Origin: Acidovorax sp. DW039
GTDB lineage: Bacteria > Pseudomonadota > Gammaproteobacteria > Burkholderiales > Burkholderiaceae_C
Direction: 5' to 3'
Assembly (NCBI RefSeq): GCF_037101375.1
Contig: NZ_AP029019.1
Span: 3,081,001 to 3,145,000, forward strand
Length of the DNA stretch: 64,000 nt
Position numbers and translations under genes: made by a program. Shown piece after piece: positions 18,577-27,168 of the stretch. The notes beneath the pieces are model-generated. The model was not told where the DNA came from and made no database searches. It worked only from the letters and a program-made list of their open reading frames with translations. How positions within the stretch are numbered: the stretch's first letter is position 1; each line of letters opens with the position of its first letter.

Positions 18577-19677
18577 ATGAAGATGCCCCTCCCCGCCTTT
18601 GCCACAAGACCGCCGCGCACCCCGAACAGGCGCCATGCCTTGTGTGCGCTGGCTGCGCCCCTGCTGACCAGCACCTGGGGGAGCGCGTTGGCAAACACAG
18701 CACCTGCAGCCACCACGACTCATGCCTCGCCAACCGGGCCGTGGCCGTCACAAGCGGAGTGCGTGGCCCCCTCCAAACCTGGGGGTGGCTTTGACCTGAC
18801 CTGCACGCTGACCACACAGGCCTTGGCCGTCTTGCGCCCGAGCATCACGGTACAAACCCGCTACCTGCCGGGCGGCATTGGCGCTGTGGCTTTTGACCAG
18901 GCCGCCACGGGCAGGCTGGGTGGTTCAGGTACCTTGGTGGCGTTCTCCAGTGGCTCGCTTCTGAACATTGCGCAAGGCCGTTTCGGGCCTCACGGCATTC
19001 AGGCGGTACGCTGGATCGCCACGCTGGGCACCGACTACGGGGTCATCGCCGTGCACCAGGAAAGCCCCTACCAAACCCTGGCGCAGCTGATAAAGGCCCT
19101 GCGCGATGGCGCACCCAGGCTGGTGTTTGGTGCGGGCGGTACCCTGGGCAGCCAGGACTGGATGAAAGCGGCACTGCTGGCGCGGCATGCCGGACAAGAG
19201 CCGCGCAACATGCGCTTCGTATCGTTCGAGGGTGGAGGTGAAGCCATCAAGGCCCTGCAAGGCGGCCACATCCAGGTCTTTACAGGCGATGCCGCTGAAG
19301 CCATGCGCGCCCTGAACCAGGGGGCCACCTTCAGACTGCTGGCAGTGCTGTCACCCCACCGGCTCAACGGCCCGTTGCGCACTGCACCGACTGCAAAGGA
19401 ACAAGGCATCGCACTGGTGTGGCCCACTGTGCGTGGCGTCTACATGGGCGCAGGCACGCCAGACGCGGTGGCCGATGCGTGGACGGCCGCATTCACCCAG
19501 GCCCACGCCGCGCCCGGCTACGCCGCGCTTTGCGAGGCGGTGGGCCTGCAGCCCCACCGCCTGACAGGCGCGGCCTTGCAGGCGTTTGTGCAAAAAAGCG
19601 TGGATGAATACCAGCAGCTGGCCAAGGAGCTGGGGCTGCAGATGTGGAAGTCCCAAGGCCTGAAGCAGGCCCCCTGA
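18577..19677 (+). CDS. Tripartite tricarboxylate receptor (Bug/TctC family), second copy
   Basis: Periplasmic receptor of 366 residues with a basic, long N-terminal signal (RHALCALAAPLLTSTWGSAL, cleavage near ALA-NTA). Family marks: WPSQAECVAPSKPGGGFDLT, YLPGGIGAVAFDQAA and FEGGGEAIKALQGGHIQ. It is diverged from the first copy at 15319 and is not a recent duplicate. Lying 53 bp after the kinase, it completes a receptor, regulator, kinase, receptor array without any TctA/TctB membrane genes. Confidence 0.85.
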   Translation: MKMPLPAFATRPPRTPNRRHALCALAAPLLTSTWGSALANTAPAATTTHASPTGPWPSQAECVAPSKPGGGFDLTCTLTTQALAVLRPSITVQTRYLPGGIGAVAFDQAATGRLGGSGTLVAFSSGSLLNIAQGRFGPHGIQAVRWIATLGTDYGVIAVHQESPYQTLAQLIKALRDGAPRLVFGAGGTLGSQDWMKAALLARHAGQEPRNMRFVSFEGGGEAIKALQGGHIQVFTGDAAEAMRALNQGATFRLLAVLSPHRLNGPLRTAPTAKEQGIALVWPTVRGVYMGAGTPDAVADAWTAAFTQAHAAPGYAALCEAVGLQPHRLTGAALQAFVQKSVDEYQQLAKELGLQMWKSQGLKQAP

Positions 19678-19686
19678 ACAGATTTC

Positions 19687-19720
19687 CTGAGCAGGCCCTC
19701 TAAGCCTGCTTCCTGCTCAG
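19687..19720. terminator. Stem-loop between convergent genes
   Basis: CTGAGCAGG (19687-19695) and CCTGCTCAG (19712-19720) are perfect complements, and a second hairpin GCAGGC/GCCTGC can form inside. It sits exactly in the 50-bp gap between the convergent tctC-like and CorC-like genes, so it probably ends transcription from both sides, though no long T-run follows. Confidence 0.5.
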
Positions 19721-19727
19721 ACCCTGA

Positions 19728-21050
19728 TCAGACCGCTTCTACGGCAGAGGCCGCAGGCTGCTCAGGCTGCGCAATGCGGGTGGCCAGCACCTTGTCGATG
19801 GTCTTGCCGTCCATGTCCACCACCTCCAGCTTCCAGTCTTCCCACTGAACGGTGTCGGTCACCTTGGGCAAACGGCCCGTCAGCAACATGACCATGCCGC
19901 TCAGGGTGTGGTAGCGGCCCTTTTCTTCTTCCGGCACTGCATCCAGGTTCAGCCGATCCTTCAGCTCAGGCACGGGAATATGCCCATCCAGCAGCCAGCT
20001 GCCGTCTTCCCGCTGCAAGGCCCAGGAGGTCTCTGGGTCGCGTGGCTGGAATTCCCCAGTGATGGCCTCGATCAGATCCTGCAGCGTGACAATACCCTGC
20101 ACTTCGCCATATTCGTCGATGACAAACGCCATGTGCACATCCGAAAGGCGGAAGTTGTCCAGCAACTCCATGCCCGTGATCGTCTCAGGCACATACAGCG
20201 CAGTCTGCAGGTGCTGGTCGGCCAGGGTATGGGAAGGGTCCCGCAATGCGCGAGACAGCCACTGGCGCGCATTGATCACGCCCAGCAGGTTGTCCATACC
20301 GCCCCGCACCACCGGAAAGCGGGCGTGGTCTGATTCTTCAATGCGGCGTAGGTTTTCCTCAAAAGGCGCATCCAGGTCCAGGCACACGACATCGCCGCGG
20401 GGCACCATCAGCGAACCGATCTGGCGGTCGTCCAGACGGAACACATTGCGCACCATGGTGTGCTCATGCGACTCGATCACGCCCGCCGTGGTGCCTTCCA
20501 CCAGCATGGCGTGAATTTCTTCTTCCGTCACCGGGCTGCCACTGGTTTCCTTCACACCCAACAGGCGCAGCAAGGTGCGCGTGGAGCCCGAAAGCAGCAG
20601 CACGAATGGCTTGGTGGCCAAGGCCAGCAGGTTGATAGGGCGGGCCACCAGGCGTGCAAAAGTCTCAGGGTAAGACTGCCCGATGCGCTTGGGCACCAGT
20701 TCTCCCACCACGATGGAGAAATAGGTGATCAGCACCACCACCAGCCCGGTCGCCGCGTAGTTGCCATAGGGCGAAGGCACGCCCACGCTGGCCAGCCACA
20801 GGCCCAGGGGTTCGGCCAATGCCGCTTCACCCACGATACCGTTGAGCACACCGATCGACGTGATGCCGATCTGAATGGTAGAGAGAAAACGTGTGGGGTC
20901 TTCCCCCAGTTTCACGGCGGCGGCTGCGCCGTTGTCGCCCTCATCAATCAGCTTTTGCAAACGGGCCTTGCGCGCAGTCACCAGCGCAATTTCCGACATG
21001 GCGAATACCCCGTTGAGGCAGATGAGGGCGAACAGTATTGCTATTTCCAT
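19728..21050 (-). CDS. CNNM/CorC-like membrane protein (hemolysin-related, CBS domains)
   Basis: Inner-membrane protein of 440 residues of the CorC/TlyC/YhdP type, linked to magnesium and cobalt efflux. N-terminal CNNM transmembrane domain (1-190: FALICLNGVFAMSEIALVTA, then IVVGELVPKRIGQSYPE), paired CBS domains (about 210-335: MVPRGDVVCLDL and FVIDEYGEVQGIVTLQDLIEAITGE, the latter split here only for reading) and a C-terminal CorC_HlyC domain (345-425: WLLDGHIPVPELKDRLNLD). All domains are complete. Monocistronic by position. Confidence 0.92.
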   Translation of the reverse strand: MEIAILFALICLNGVFAMSEIALVTARKARLQKLIDEGDNGAAAAVKLGEDPTRFLSTIQIGITSIGVLNGIVGEAALAEPLGLWLASVGVPSPYGNYAATGLVVVLITYFSIVVGELVPKRIGQSYPETFARLVARPINLLALATKPFVLLLSGSTRTLLRLLGVKETSGSPVTEEEIHAMLVEGTTAGVIESHEHTMVRNVFRLDDRQIGSLMVPRGDVVCLDLDAPFEENLRRIEESDHARFPVVRGGMDNLLGVINARQWLSRALRDPSHTLADQHLQTALYVPETITGMELLDNFRLSDVHMAFVIDEYGEVQGIVTLQDLIEAITGEFQPRDPETSWALQREDGSWLLDGHIPVPELKDRLNLDAVPEEEKGRYHTLSGMVMLLTGRLPKVTDTVQWEDWKLEVVDMDGKTIDKVLATRIAQPEQPAASAVEAV

Positions 21051-21212
21051 ATGAAGGGTGCCTGACGCACCCTGTGTACCAAGAAGCTATTGATTGTAAG
21101 AAACTCTGCCAAAACCCTTGTGAAACGGCGATGACAGGTCACAAAGTGGACACCTTCATCAGGCGCATGCAAGAGGCGTGCAAGCCTTTTTCTGAGGGTC
21201 GCACACGGGCAG

Positions 21213-21425
21213 CTAACGCGTCAGCCACCACTGGATGACGACCTTGGCCAGAAAGCCCAGGAAGCCCACCCCCAGCCCCAGGAACAGCACAAAGGTGCCA
21301 AACCGCCCGGCCTTGGATTCCCACGCCAGCTGCCCGATGATGAACAGCATGTACAGGATGAAAGCCCCCACCCCGTAGGTGAGGAAGAAGCCAGAGATCT
21401 GCGCTTCGGTAAAACCAAAAATCAC
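21213..21425 (-). CDS. DUF2788 family small membrane protein
   Basis: Seventy residues with two hydrophobic helices (GFFLTYGVGAFILYMLFII and FGTFVLFLGLGVGFLGFLAK) separated by a basic loop QLAWESKAGR, the DUF2788 pattern. The GTG start at 21425 overlaps the stop of the upstream DUF2189 gene (GTGA), so the two are translationally coupled. Function unknown. Confidence 0.8.
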   Translation of the reverse strand: MIFGFTEAQISGFFLTYGVGAFILYMLFIIGQLAWESKAGRFGTFVLFLGLGVGFLGFLAKVVIQWWLTR

Positions 21426-22270
21426 GATGCAACCCCACTGCCTTGCCCATGGTCTGCCGGGGCATCACGCAGGGGCAGGCTTGAAGCGTCTACCAGATCG
21501 CGATAGGCATGCCAGCTGGCATGGCCCAGCATGGGCATCACAAAAATCAGCCCCAGCAGCAGGGAACCCAGCCCCAGCAGCGTAAAGCCCAGAATCAAGG
21601 CCGCCCAGAACGCCATGGGCAGCGGATTGGCCACCACCACCTGCCAACTGGTCAGCACCGCCAGGCGCAGCGATGCGCGGCGGTCCAGCAGCAGCGGCAT
21701 CGCCACCACGCTGGATGCAAAAATGGGCGCAGCCAACAGGCTGCCCAGCGCCAGCCACAGCTCAAACAGCCAGCCATCGTTGGCCAGCACCACATGGTGC
21801 ATAAAGTCCATGGGCGTGTTCACCGGCATGGGGGCCAGCAGCGTGATGAATGCGGCCGAAGTGACCACCCAGCCTGTGGCCGCCAGGGCCAGCAGCGCAC
21901 CAAACTGCAGCATGCACCAGTAGTCGCTGCCCCATTTGTTGATGTGGCTGTTCTGCCAGTTCAGCCAGGTTTTCAGCACCACCCCCATGTTGGCGGCCTG
22001 CTTTTGCTCCAGCGCCCGGCTCAGGGCATACAGGCTGGTTGCCAGCACCGGGGCCACCACCAGAAACCCCGACAAGGCACCCGCCAGCAACCAGAACCGC
22101 TGGCCCGCCACGGTAAAAATCAGCGCCCCCAGCGCGGTAAGCGCCAGCCCGTGGGCAAAGCTGATCCAGCCCGAGCGCGCCATGTCGCGCCAGGCCAGCA
22201 CGAGCCAGGTCATGGGCTGCATCAGCCCCACGGTACGAACGTGCGGCAGGGAAAGCGGTGTCTTGGGCAT
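21422..22270 (-). CDS. DUF2189 family integral membrane protein
   Basis: About 282 residues with six hydrophobic helices and the family segments WLVLAWRDMARSGWISFAHG near the N-terminus and GFLVVAPVLATSLYALSRAL. The start is placed at ATG 22270 (MPKTPLSLPHVRTV), with AGGTGA upstream; a start 39 nt further up is possible but adds an uncharacteristic segment. Coupled to the DUF2788 gene by a GTGA overlap. Function unknown; a membrane role is all the sequence supports. Confidence 0.8.
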   Translation of the reverse strand: MPKTPLSLPHVRTVGLMQPMTWLVLAWRDMARSGWISFAHGLALTALGALIFTVAGQRFWLLAGALSGFLVVAPVLATSLYALSRALEQKQAANMGVVLKTWLNWQNSHINKWGSDYWCMLQFGALLALAATGWVVTSAAFITLLAPMPVNTPMDFMHHVVLANDGWLFELWLALGSLLAAPIFASSVVAMPLLLDRRASLRLAVLTSWQVVVANPLPMAFWAALILGFTLLGLGSLLLGLIFVMPMLGHASWHAYRDLVDASSLPLRDAPADHGQGSGVAS

Positions 22271-22376
22271 GGCGGAGGTCACCTGTTTCTTCAAGCAATC
22301 AGCTGGCAATCAAAAAGGCAATCGAAGGGCAGTCGTCACAGTGCATCAGCGAACCACCTGGCAAACCCGTCAGCCC

Positions 22377-23117
22377 TCAGGCCAGCAAACGGCACAGCTC
22401 AGACAGGCTCCCCACCGTAGCGTGGGGTTGCGAGCCGTGCGGCCATTCGTGCCCTGCTGCGTTCAGCCACACCGCCTGCATGCCTGCGGCCAGGGCGCCC
22501 AGGGCATCGGCTGTGGCGTCGTCGCCCACGTGCAGCACCTCGTGGGGCTGCACCTGCGCGGCGCGCGCTGCCTCGTGAAAAATGCGCGCATCGGGCTTGG
22601 GCACACCAAACTCCTTGGCGTGGATGCTGGCCGTGAAATAGTGGCCAATGCCCACCCGCTGCACGTCGGCATTTCCGTTGGACAAAGCCACCACCGGGTA
22701 GCGTGCCGATAGAAAAGCCAGCGTGTCGTGGGCATCGTCAAACAGCTCCACGCGCTGGCGCTGGTCAAAAAACACATCAAACGCGGGCTCTGCCAGGGCG
22801 GGCTCGTCACCCGCCTGCACCAGCGCGAGGCGAATGGACTCCAGCCGCAACGCACTCAGGTCATGCACCAGGTCAGGCCGCAGCGTCACCATCTGGTTGC
22901 GTATGGCGCGCAGCGCCTCGGTGTTGGCAAACAGCCGGGCGGTGGCGGGGGCGTGCAGCGTCAGCCACTGCAGCAGCACCTCTTCGGCCTTGGCAATGGT
23001 GGGCCAGATGGGCCACAGGGTGTCGTCCAGGTCGATGGAAATGGCGCGGATGCGGCCCACGTCCAGCGTTGCGGCAGAGCCTGGGGATTGATGCGTGTCA
23101 AGAGAAGAAGGCAGCAT
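22377..23117 (-). CDS. HAD-family hydrolase
   Basis: Cytoplasmic phosphatase-type enzyme of 246 residues. Motif I is SIDLDDTLWP (nucleophile Asp), motif II is VVALSNGNAD, Lys in GVPKPDARIF and motif IV in VLHVGDDATADALGA, with a helical cap between. The open frame continues far upstream, antisense to hemH, but protein-like sequence begins at ATG 23117, 60 bp from the divergent hemH start. Substrate not identifiable; YjjG-like nucleotidases or phosphoglycolate-type phosphatases are possibilities. Confidence 0.85.
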   Translation of the reverse strand: MLPSSLDTHQSPGSAATLDVGRIRAISIDLDDTLWPIWPTIAKAEEVLLQWLTLHAPATARLFANTEALRAIRNQMVTLRPDLVHDLSALRLESIRLALVQAGDEPALAEPAFDVFFDQRQRVELFDDAHDTLAFLSARYPVVALSNGNADVQRVGIGHYFTASIHAKEFGVPKPDARIFHEAARAAQVQPHEVLHVGDDATADALGALAAGMQAVWLNAAGHEWPHGSQPHATVGSLSELCRLLA

Positions 23118-23177
23118 GGAACGCTGAGAATACTCCACCACCGGCCGGGCCTCCGGCGCATTTGCCACAATCGCCTC

Positions 23178-24293
23178 ATGCTCTCTCCTTTCTCCCCAGA
23201 ACCCCCCTACACCCACGGCCAGGCAGAACGCACCGCCGTGCTGCTGTGCAACCTGGGCACGCCCGATGAGCCCACCGCCCCCGCGCTGCGGCGCTACCTG
23301 GGCCAGTTCCTGTCGGACCACCGCGTGGTGGAGATTCCCAAACCCCTGTGGATGCTCATCCTGCACGGCATCATCCTGCGGGTGCGGCCCGCCAAGTCGG
23401 CCGCCAAATACGCCAGTGTGTGGACGCCCGAGGGCTCGCCCCTGGCGGTGTGGACGGCCAAGCAGGCCACGCTGCTGCGCGGCTGGCTGGGCGAGGCCGG
23501 GCACAACGTGCTGGTGCGCCACGCCATGCGCTACGGCAACCCCTCCATTGCCAGCCAGCTTGAGGCGCTCAAGGCCGAGGGGGCCACACGCATCCTGATC
23601 CTGCCGCTGTACCCGCAATACTCCGGCACCACCACCGCCAGCGTGTTTGACGCGGTCTACACCTGGGCCGCCCGCACCCGCAACGTGCCCGAGCTGCGCT
23701 TTGTGAACCACTACCACGACGACACCGGCTATATCGACGCCCTGGCCCGCACCGTGGAAACCCACTGGCGGCACAACGGCCAGCCCGACCAGCTGGTGAT
23801 GAGCTTTCACGGCGTGCCCGAACGCACCCTGCACCTGGGCGACCCCTACCACTGCGAGGCCCGCAAAACCGGCCGCCTGCTGGCCGAGCGCCTGGACCTG
23901 CGCGAAGACCGCTACCAGATCACCTTCCAGTCGCGCTTTGGCAAGGCCAAGTGGCTGGAGCCCTACACCCAGCCCACCATCGAAGCCCTGGCCCAAAAAG
24001 GCACGCGCCGTGTGGACGTGATCTGCCCTGGCTTTACCAGCGACTGCCTGGAAACGCTGGAAGAAATCAACATGGAAGTGCGCGAGGCCTTTTTGCACCA
24101 CGGCGGCAAGGAGTTCCACTACATCCCGTGCCTGAACGACAACAGCCACTGGATCACGGCCCTGAGCCGCGTGGCCCAGCAGCACCTGCAGGGCTGGCCC
24201 ACCCAGGTGCCGCCCGATGCGGTGCTGCAGCAGGTCAGGCAGCATGCGCTGGCGGGCGGTGCGCCCCAGGGCCGCTGCCCGGTGGCACACTGA
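23178..24293 (+). CDS. hemH: Ferrochelatase
   Basis: Inserts ferrous iron into protoporphyrin IX, the last step of heme synthesis. The 371-residue protein begins in its conserved region with AVLLCNLGTPDEPTAPALRR and includes ILPLYPQYSGTTTASVFD, the catalytic His segment VMSFHGVPERTL, FQSRFGKAKWLEPYT and DVICPGFTSDCLETLEEI. The frame is open upstream, but the family begins just after ATG 23178. Divergent from the HAD gene with a short shared promoter region. Confidence 0.96.
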   Translation: MLSPFSPEPPYTHGQAERTAVLLCNLGTPDEPTAPALRRYLGQFLSDHRVVEIPKPLWMLILHGIILRVRPAKSAAKYASVWTPEGSPLAVWTAKQATLLRGWLGEAGHNVLVRHAMRYGNPSIASQLEALKAEGATRILILPLYPQYSGTTTASVFDAVYTWAARTRNVPELRFVNHYHDDTGYIDALARTVETHWRHNGQPDQLVMSFHGVPERTLHLGDPYHCEARKTGRLLAERLDLREDRYQITFQSRFGKAKWLEPYTQPTIEALAQKGTRRVDVICPGFTSDCLETLEEINMEVREAFLHHGGKEFHYIPCLNDNSHWITALSRVAQQHLQGWPTQVPPDAVLQQVRQHALAGGAPQGRCPVAH

Positions 24294-24336
24294 GCCCCAC
24301 TGCGGTAGCGCCCGGCCTTCCGGCCCTGACTCTATC

Positions 24337-24392
24337 GCTACAAAAATAATAGCTGCCTGCGCTTATTCCATAAGCGCTAGCTGCCATTTTCT
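24337..24392 (+). repeat. Short interspersed repeat copy 3
   Basis: Plus-strand copy: GCTACAAAAATAATAGCTGC, then CTGCGCTTATTCCATAAGCG and CTAGCTGCCATTTT. The GCGCTT/AAGCGC arms form a perfect 6-bp stem. It lies in the 155-bp gap between hemH and the Lon-related gene and may end hemH transcription. Confidence 0.7.
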
Positions 24393-24448
24393 TATCAACC
24401 AGCCGCTGCGGGCCTGCACCAGCCCCGGCAGCGGCCCCCACGTTGCCC

Positions 24449-27016
24449 ATGCCTGCTCACGCCCTCTCTGCCCCGCAACTGCGCCTGACCATTGACCCCG
24501 CCACCCTGGGCTTTGCCAGCACCGCCGAGCTGCAAGACCTGCCCCTGCCATGGATTGGGCAAGAGCGCGCCCAGGCCGCCGCACAGTTTGGCCTGCAGAT
24601 GGCCCAGCCCGACTACCACCTGTTTGTGCTGGGCGAAGTGGGCAGTGGCCGCGCCTCGCTCATGCGGCAGGCCATGCACACGGCAGCAGCCTTGCGCCCC
24701 GTGCCGCCCGACCTGTGCTACCTGCACAACTTTGAATCGCCCGAGCACCCACGCGCCCTGCGCCTGCCTGCAGGCCAGGGCCGCGTGCTGCGCCGCGCCA
24801 TGGCCGAGCTGGCCAAAACCCTGCAGACCGACATCCCCCGCCACCTGACAAGCCCCGACTTCCGCGCCCAGGCCCGCAGCATCGAGCAAGCCTACGAAGC
24901 GCAAGAGGCCCAGGCCTTTGCGACCCTGCAAGCCTTTGCGCAGGCGCGGCAGTTCCAGCTCTCGCGCACCGACGAAGACGGCGGGCATCTGGTCTTTACC
25001 CTCACCGGGGCCAACGGCCAGCCGCTGACAGAGAGCGAAGCCCGCGCGCTGCCGCCCGAGCAGCGCGCCCGCATTGACGAAGCCGAGCAGGCCCTGCGCA
25101 GCGAGATCGTGGCCTTTGCGCAAACCCTGCGCCCGCTGGAACGCACCCGCGACGACGCGCTGAACGACCTGCGCCGCGGCACCGTGCGCCCCGTGGTGCA
25201 ACAGGCGCTGAACGCCGTGCGCGCCGCCATGCCCGAGCAACCCGAGCCCCTGCCCGCTTGGCTGCAACAGGTGGAGCGCGAACTGCTCAACCACCTGCAC
25301 TGGTTTGAACTGGCCGACCTGCCCTCTTCCGGCATCCCGGGCAACGCCAGCAATTCGAGCAGCTCCGGCAAAGACACGCGCTCAGCCCCCGGCAATGACT
25401 ACGAAGACGACACCGACCGGAACAACAACCGTGACGACGACGCGCAAGACGCGCTGGACCACCTGCTGCACCTGTGCCAGGTCCATCTGGCGGTAGACCA
25501 CCACGGCCAGGCAGGTGCGCCCGTCATCGTGGAAGACAACCCCCAGCACCGCACCCTGTTTGGCAGCATCGAATCGCGCCACGACGGCGACACACCCCAG
25601 GCCGACTACACCGGCATCCGCGCAGGCAGCCTGCTGCGCGCGCACGGCGGCTTTTTGCTGCTGCACCTGCACGACCTGACGCATGAAGAAGGCCTGTGGG
25701 CGCGCCTGCGGCGCTTTCTGCGCTGCAACCGCCTGCACATTGACGAAGCCACCAGCGGTGCCAGCGCAGGCGCACCCGTGGCCCTGCAGCCCGAGGCGGT
25801 GCAGGTCGATGTGAAGATCGTGCTCATCGGCACCGTGGACGAGTACTACGCCCTGCAAGAGGCCGACCCCGACACCGCCCGCCGCTTTCGCGCCAAGGTG
25901 GACTTTGTAGAGCGCTTTACCGCCAGCCCCGCCACCCGCCTGGCCAGCGCCATCTTTGTGGCCCACAGCTGCAAACGCCGGGGCCTGCCCCACTTTGGCG
26001 CGCCCGCCGTGGCCCTGCTGTTGGAGCAAGCCCACCGCGAGGCCGACGACCAAGGCCGCCAAAGCGCCCAGTTCGGCCACATCGAAGCCCTGCTGATGGA
26101 AGCCGCCGCCCTGTGCCAGGCCCGTGGCGGCGCACTGGTAGAGCCCGCCGACGTGCACGCCGCCCAACAGGCCCGCACCCTGCGCCACAACTACCCCGAA
26201 GAAGAACTGCACGAATCCATCGTCGAAGGCGAGCGCCTCATCACCCTCACCGGCAGCGCCGTGGGGCAAATCAACGCCCTCACGCAAATCGACCTGGGCG
26301 ACTACCGCTTTGGCTTCCCCGTACGCATCACCGCCCGCACCTTTGCGGGGCAAGAAGGCCTGCTCAACATCGAGCGCGAGGTCGATATGTCCGGCCCCAT
26401 CCACGACAAAGGCGTGCTCATCCTGCACAGCTACCTCACCGCCCTGTTCAGCCATGTGGCACCACTGGCGCTCAACGCCTCCATCGTGTTTGAGCAGGAA
26501 TACAGCGGCATCGAAGGCGACTCCGCCTCGTGCGCCGAGCTGTATGCGCTGCTGTCCAGCCTGTCAGGCCTGCCGCTGCGCCAGGGCATCGCCATCACCG
26601 GCGCACTCAACCAGCATGGCGAAGTGCTACCCGTGGGCGGCATCAACGAAAAAATCGAAGGCTGGTTCCGCGCCTGCGATACGGCGGGGCTGGACGGCAC
26701 CCAAGGCGTACTCATCCCCGCCCGCAACCAGCGCCACCTGATGCTCAGCCGCGCCGTGCTGGACGCCGTGGAACGCGGGCTGTTCCACGTCTACACCATG
26801 CAGCACGTCAGCGAAGGCATTGCGCTGCTGACGGGCGAGGCATCGGGTATGAGCCCGGCGGAGCTAGTGCAGGCGCAGGCCGATGCACTGGCCGGAGGTG
26901 CAGCCACGGTGGAGGACACGGTGATGCAGCGGGCGGAAGTGACGCTGCGGGGGTATCGGAGGGCTTGTCAGGTGGCGGGTGGGGCGCGGAGGGGGCGTGG
27001 GGGGCGGAGCAGATAG
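24449..27016 (+). CDS. Lon-related ATP-dependent protease (AAA_32/LonP, YcbZ-like)
   Basis: Cytoplasmic protease of 855 residues of the single-chain family with an atypical N-terminal ATPase-like region and a C-terminal Lon proteolytic domain. The catalytic dyad is Ser692 (IEGDSASCAELYAL) and Lys735 (GGINEKIEGWF). The P-loop VLGEVGSGRASL has Arg where Lys is usual, so ATP use may differ from Lon. A low-complexity acidic/Ser/Asn linker (about residues 290-330, including SNSSSSGK and DDTDRNNNRDDD) splits the ATPase part. The last dozen residues are Gly/Arg repeats. ATG 24449 is preferred over an in-frame TTG two codons earlier. Confidence 0.85.
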   Translation: MPAHALSAPQLRLTIDPATLGFASTAELQDLPLPWIGQERAQAAAQFGLQMAQPDYHLFVLGEVGSGRASLMRQAMHTAAALRPVPPDLCYLHNFESPEHPRALRLPAGQGRVLRRAMAELAKTLQTDIPRHLTSPDFRAQARSIEQAYEAQEAQAFATLQAFAQARQFQLSRTDEDGGHLVFTLTGANGQPLTESEARALPPEQRARIDEAEQALRSEIVAFAQTLRPLERTRDDALNDLRRGTVRPVVQQALNAVRAAMPEQPEPLPAWLQQVERELLNHLHWFELADLPSSGIPGNASNSSSSGKDTRSAPGNDYEDDTDRNNNRDDDAQDALDHLLHLCQVHLAVDHHGQAGAPVIVEDNPQHRTLFGSIESRHDGDTPQADYTGIRAGSLLRAHGGFLLLHLHDLTHEEGLWARLRRFLRCNRLHIDEATSGASAGAPVALQPEAVQVDVKIVLIGTVDEYYALQEADPDTARRFRAKVDFVERFTASPATRLASAIFVAHSCKRRGLPHFGAPAVALLLEQAHREADDQGRQSAQFGHIEALLMEAAALCQARGGALVEPADVHAAQQARTLRHNYPEEELHESIVEGERLITLTGSAVGQINALTQIDLGDYRFGFPVRITARTFAGQEGLLNIEREVDMSGPIHDKGVLILHSYLTALFSHVAPLALNASIVFEQEYSGIEGDSASCAELYALLSSLSGLPLRQGIAITGALNQHGEVLPVGGINEKIEGWFRACDTAGLDGTQGVLIPARNQRHLMLSRAVLDAVERGLFHVYTMQHVSEGIALLTGEASGMSPAELVQAQADALAGGAATVEDTVMQRAEVTLRGYRRACQVAGGARRGRGGRSR

Positions 27017-27168
27017 GAAGAGCTGCGCAAGTTCGAGATGAGCGTAATCGCCTGGTCTCGGCGTGACTTACAAGCACCCGGCCACTCAGCCCGAAGTATT
27101 TAGAGCCGCTATTCCGCAGCCATTACCACGCGCGTTGATACATCTCACTGAAAACACACTTCCCGTTC

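Noticed and set aside
22728..23177. Upstream extension of the ferrochelatase frame
   Set aside because: It is antisense to the HAD gene and has no ferrochelatase features; the family begins after ATG 23178.
23118..24290. Extension of the HAD hydrolase frame by about 390 codons
   Set aside because: It runs antisense through hemH and is Gly/His/Val-rich; protein-like HAD sequence begins only at 23117.
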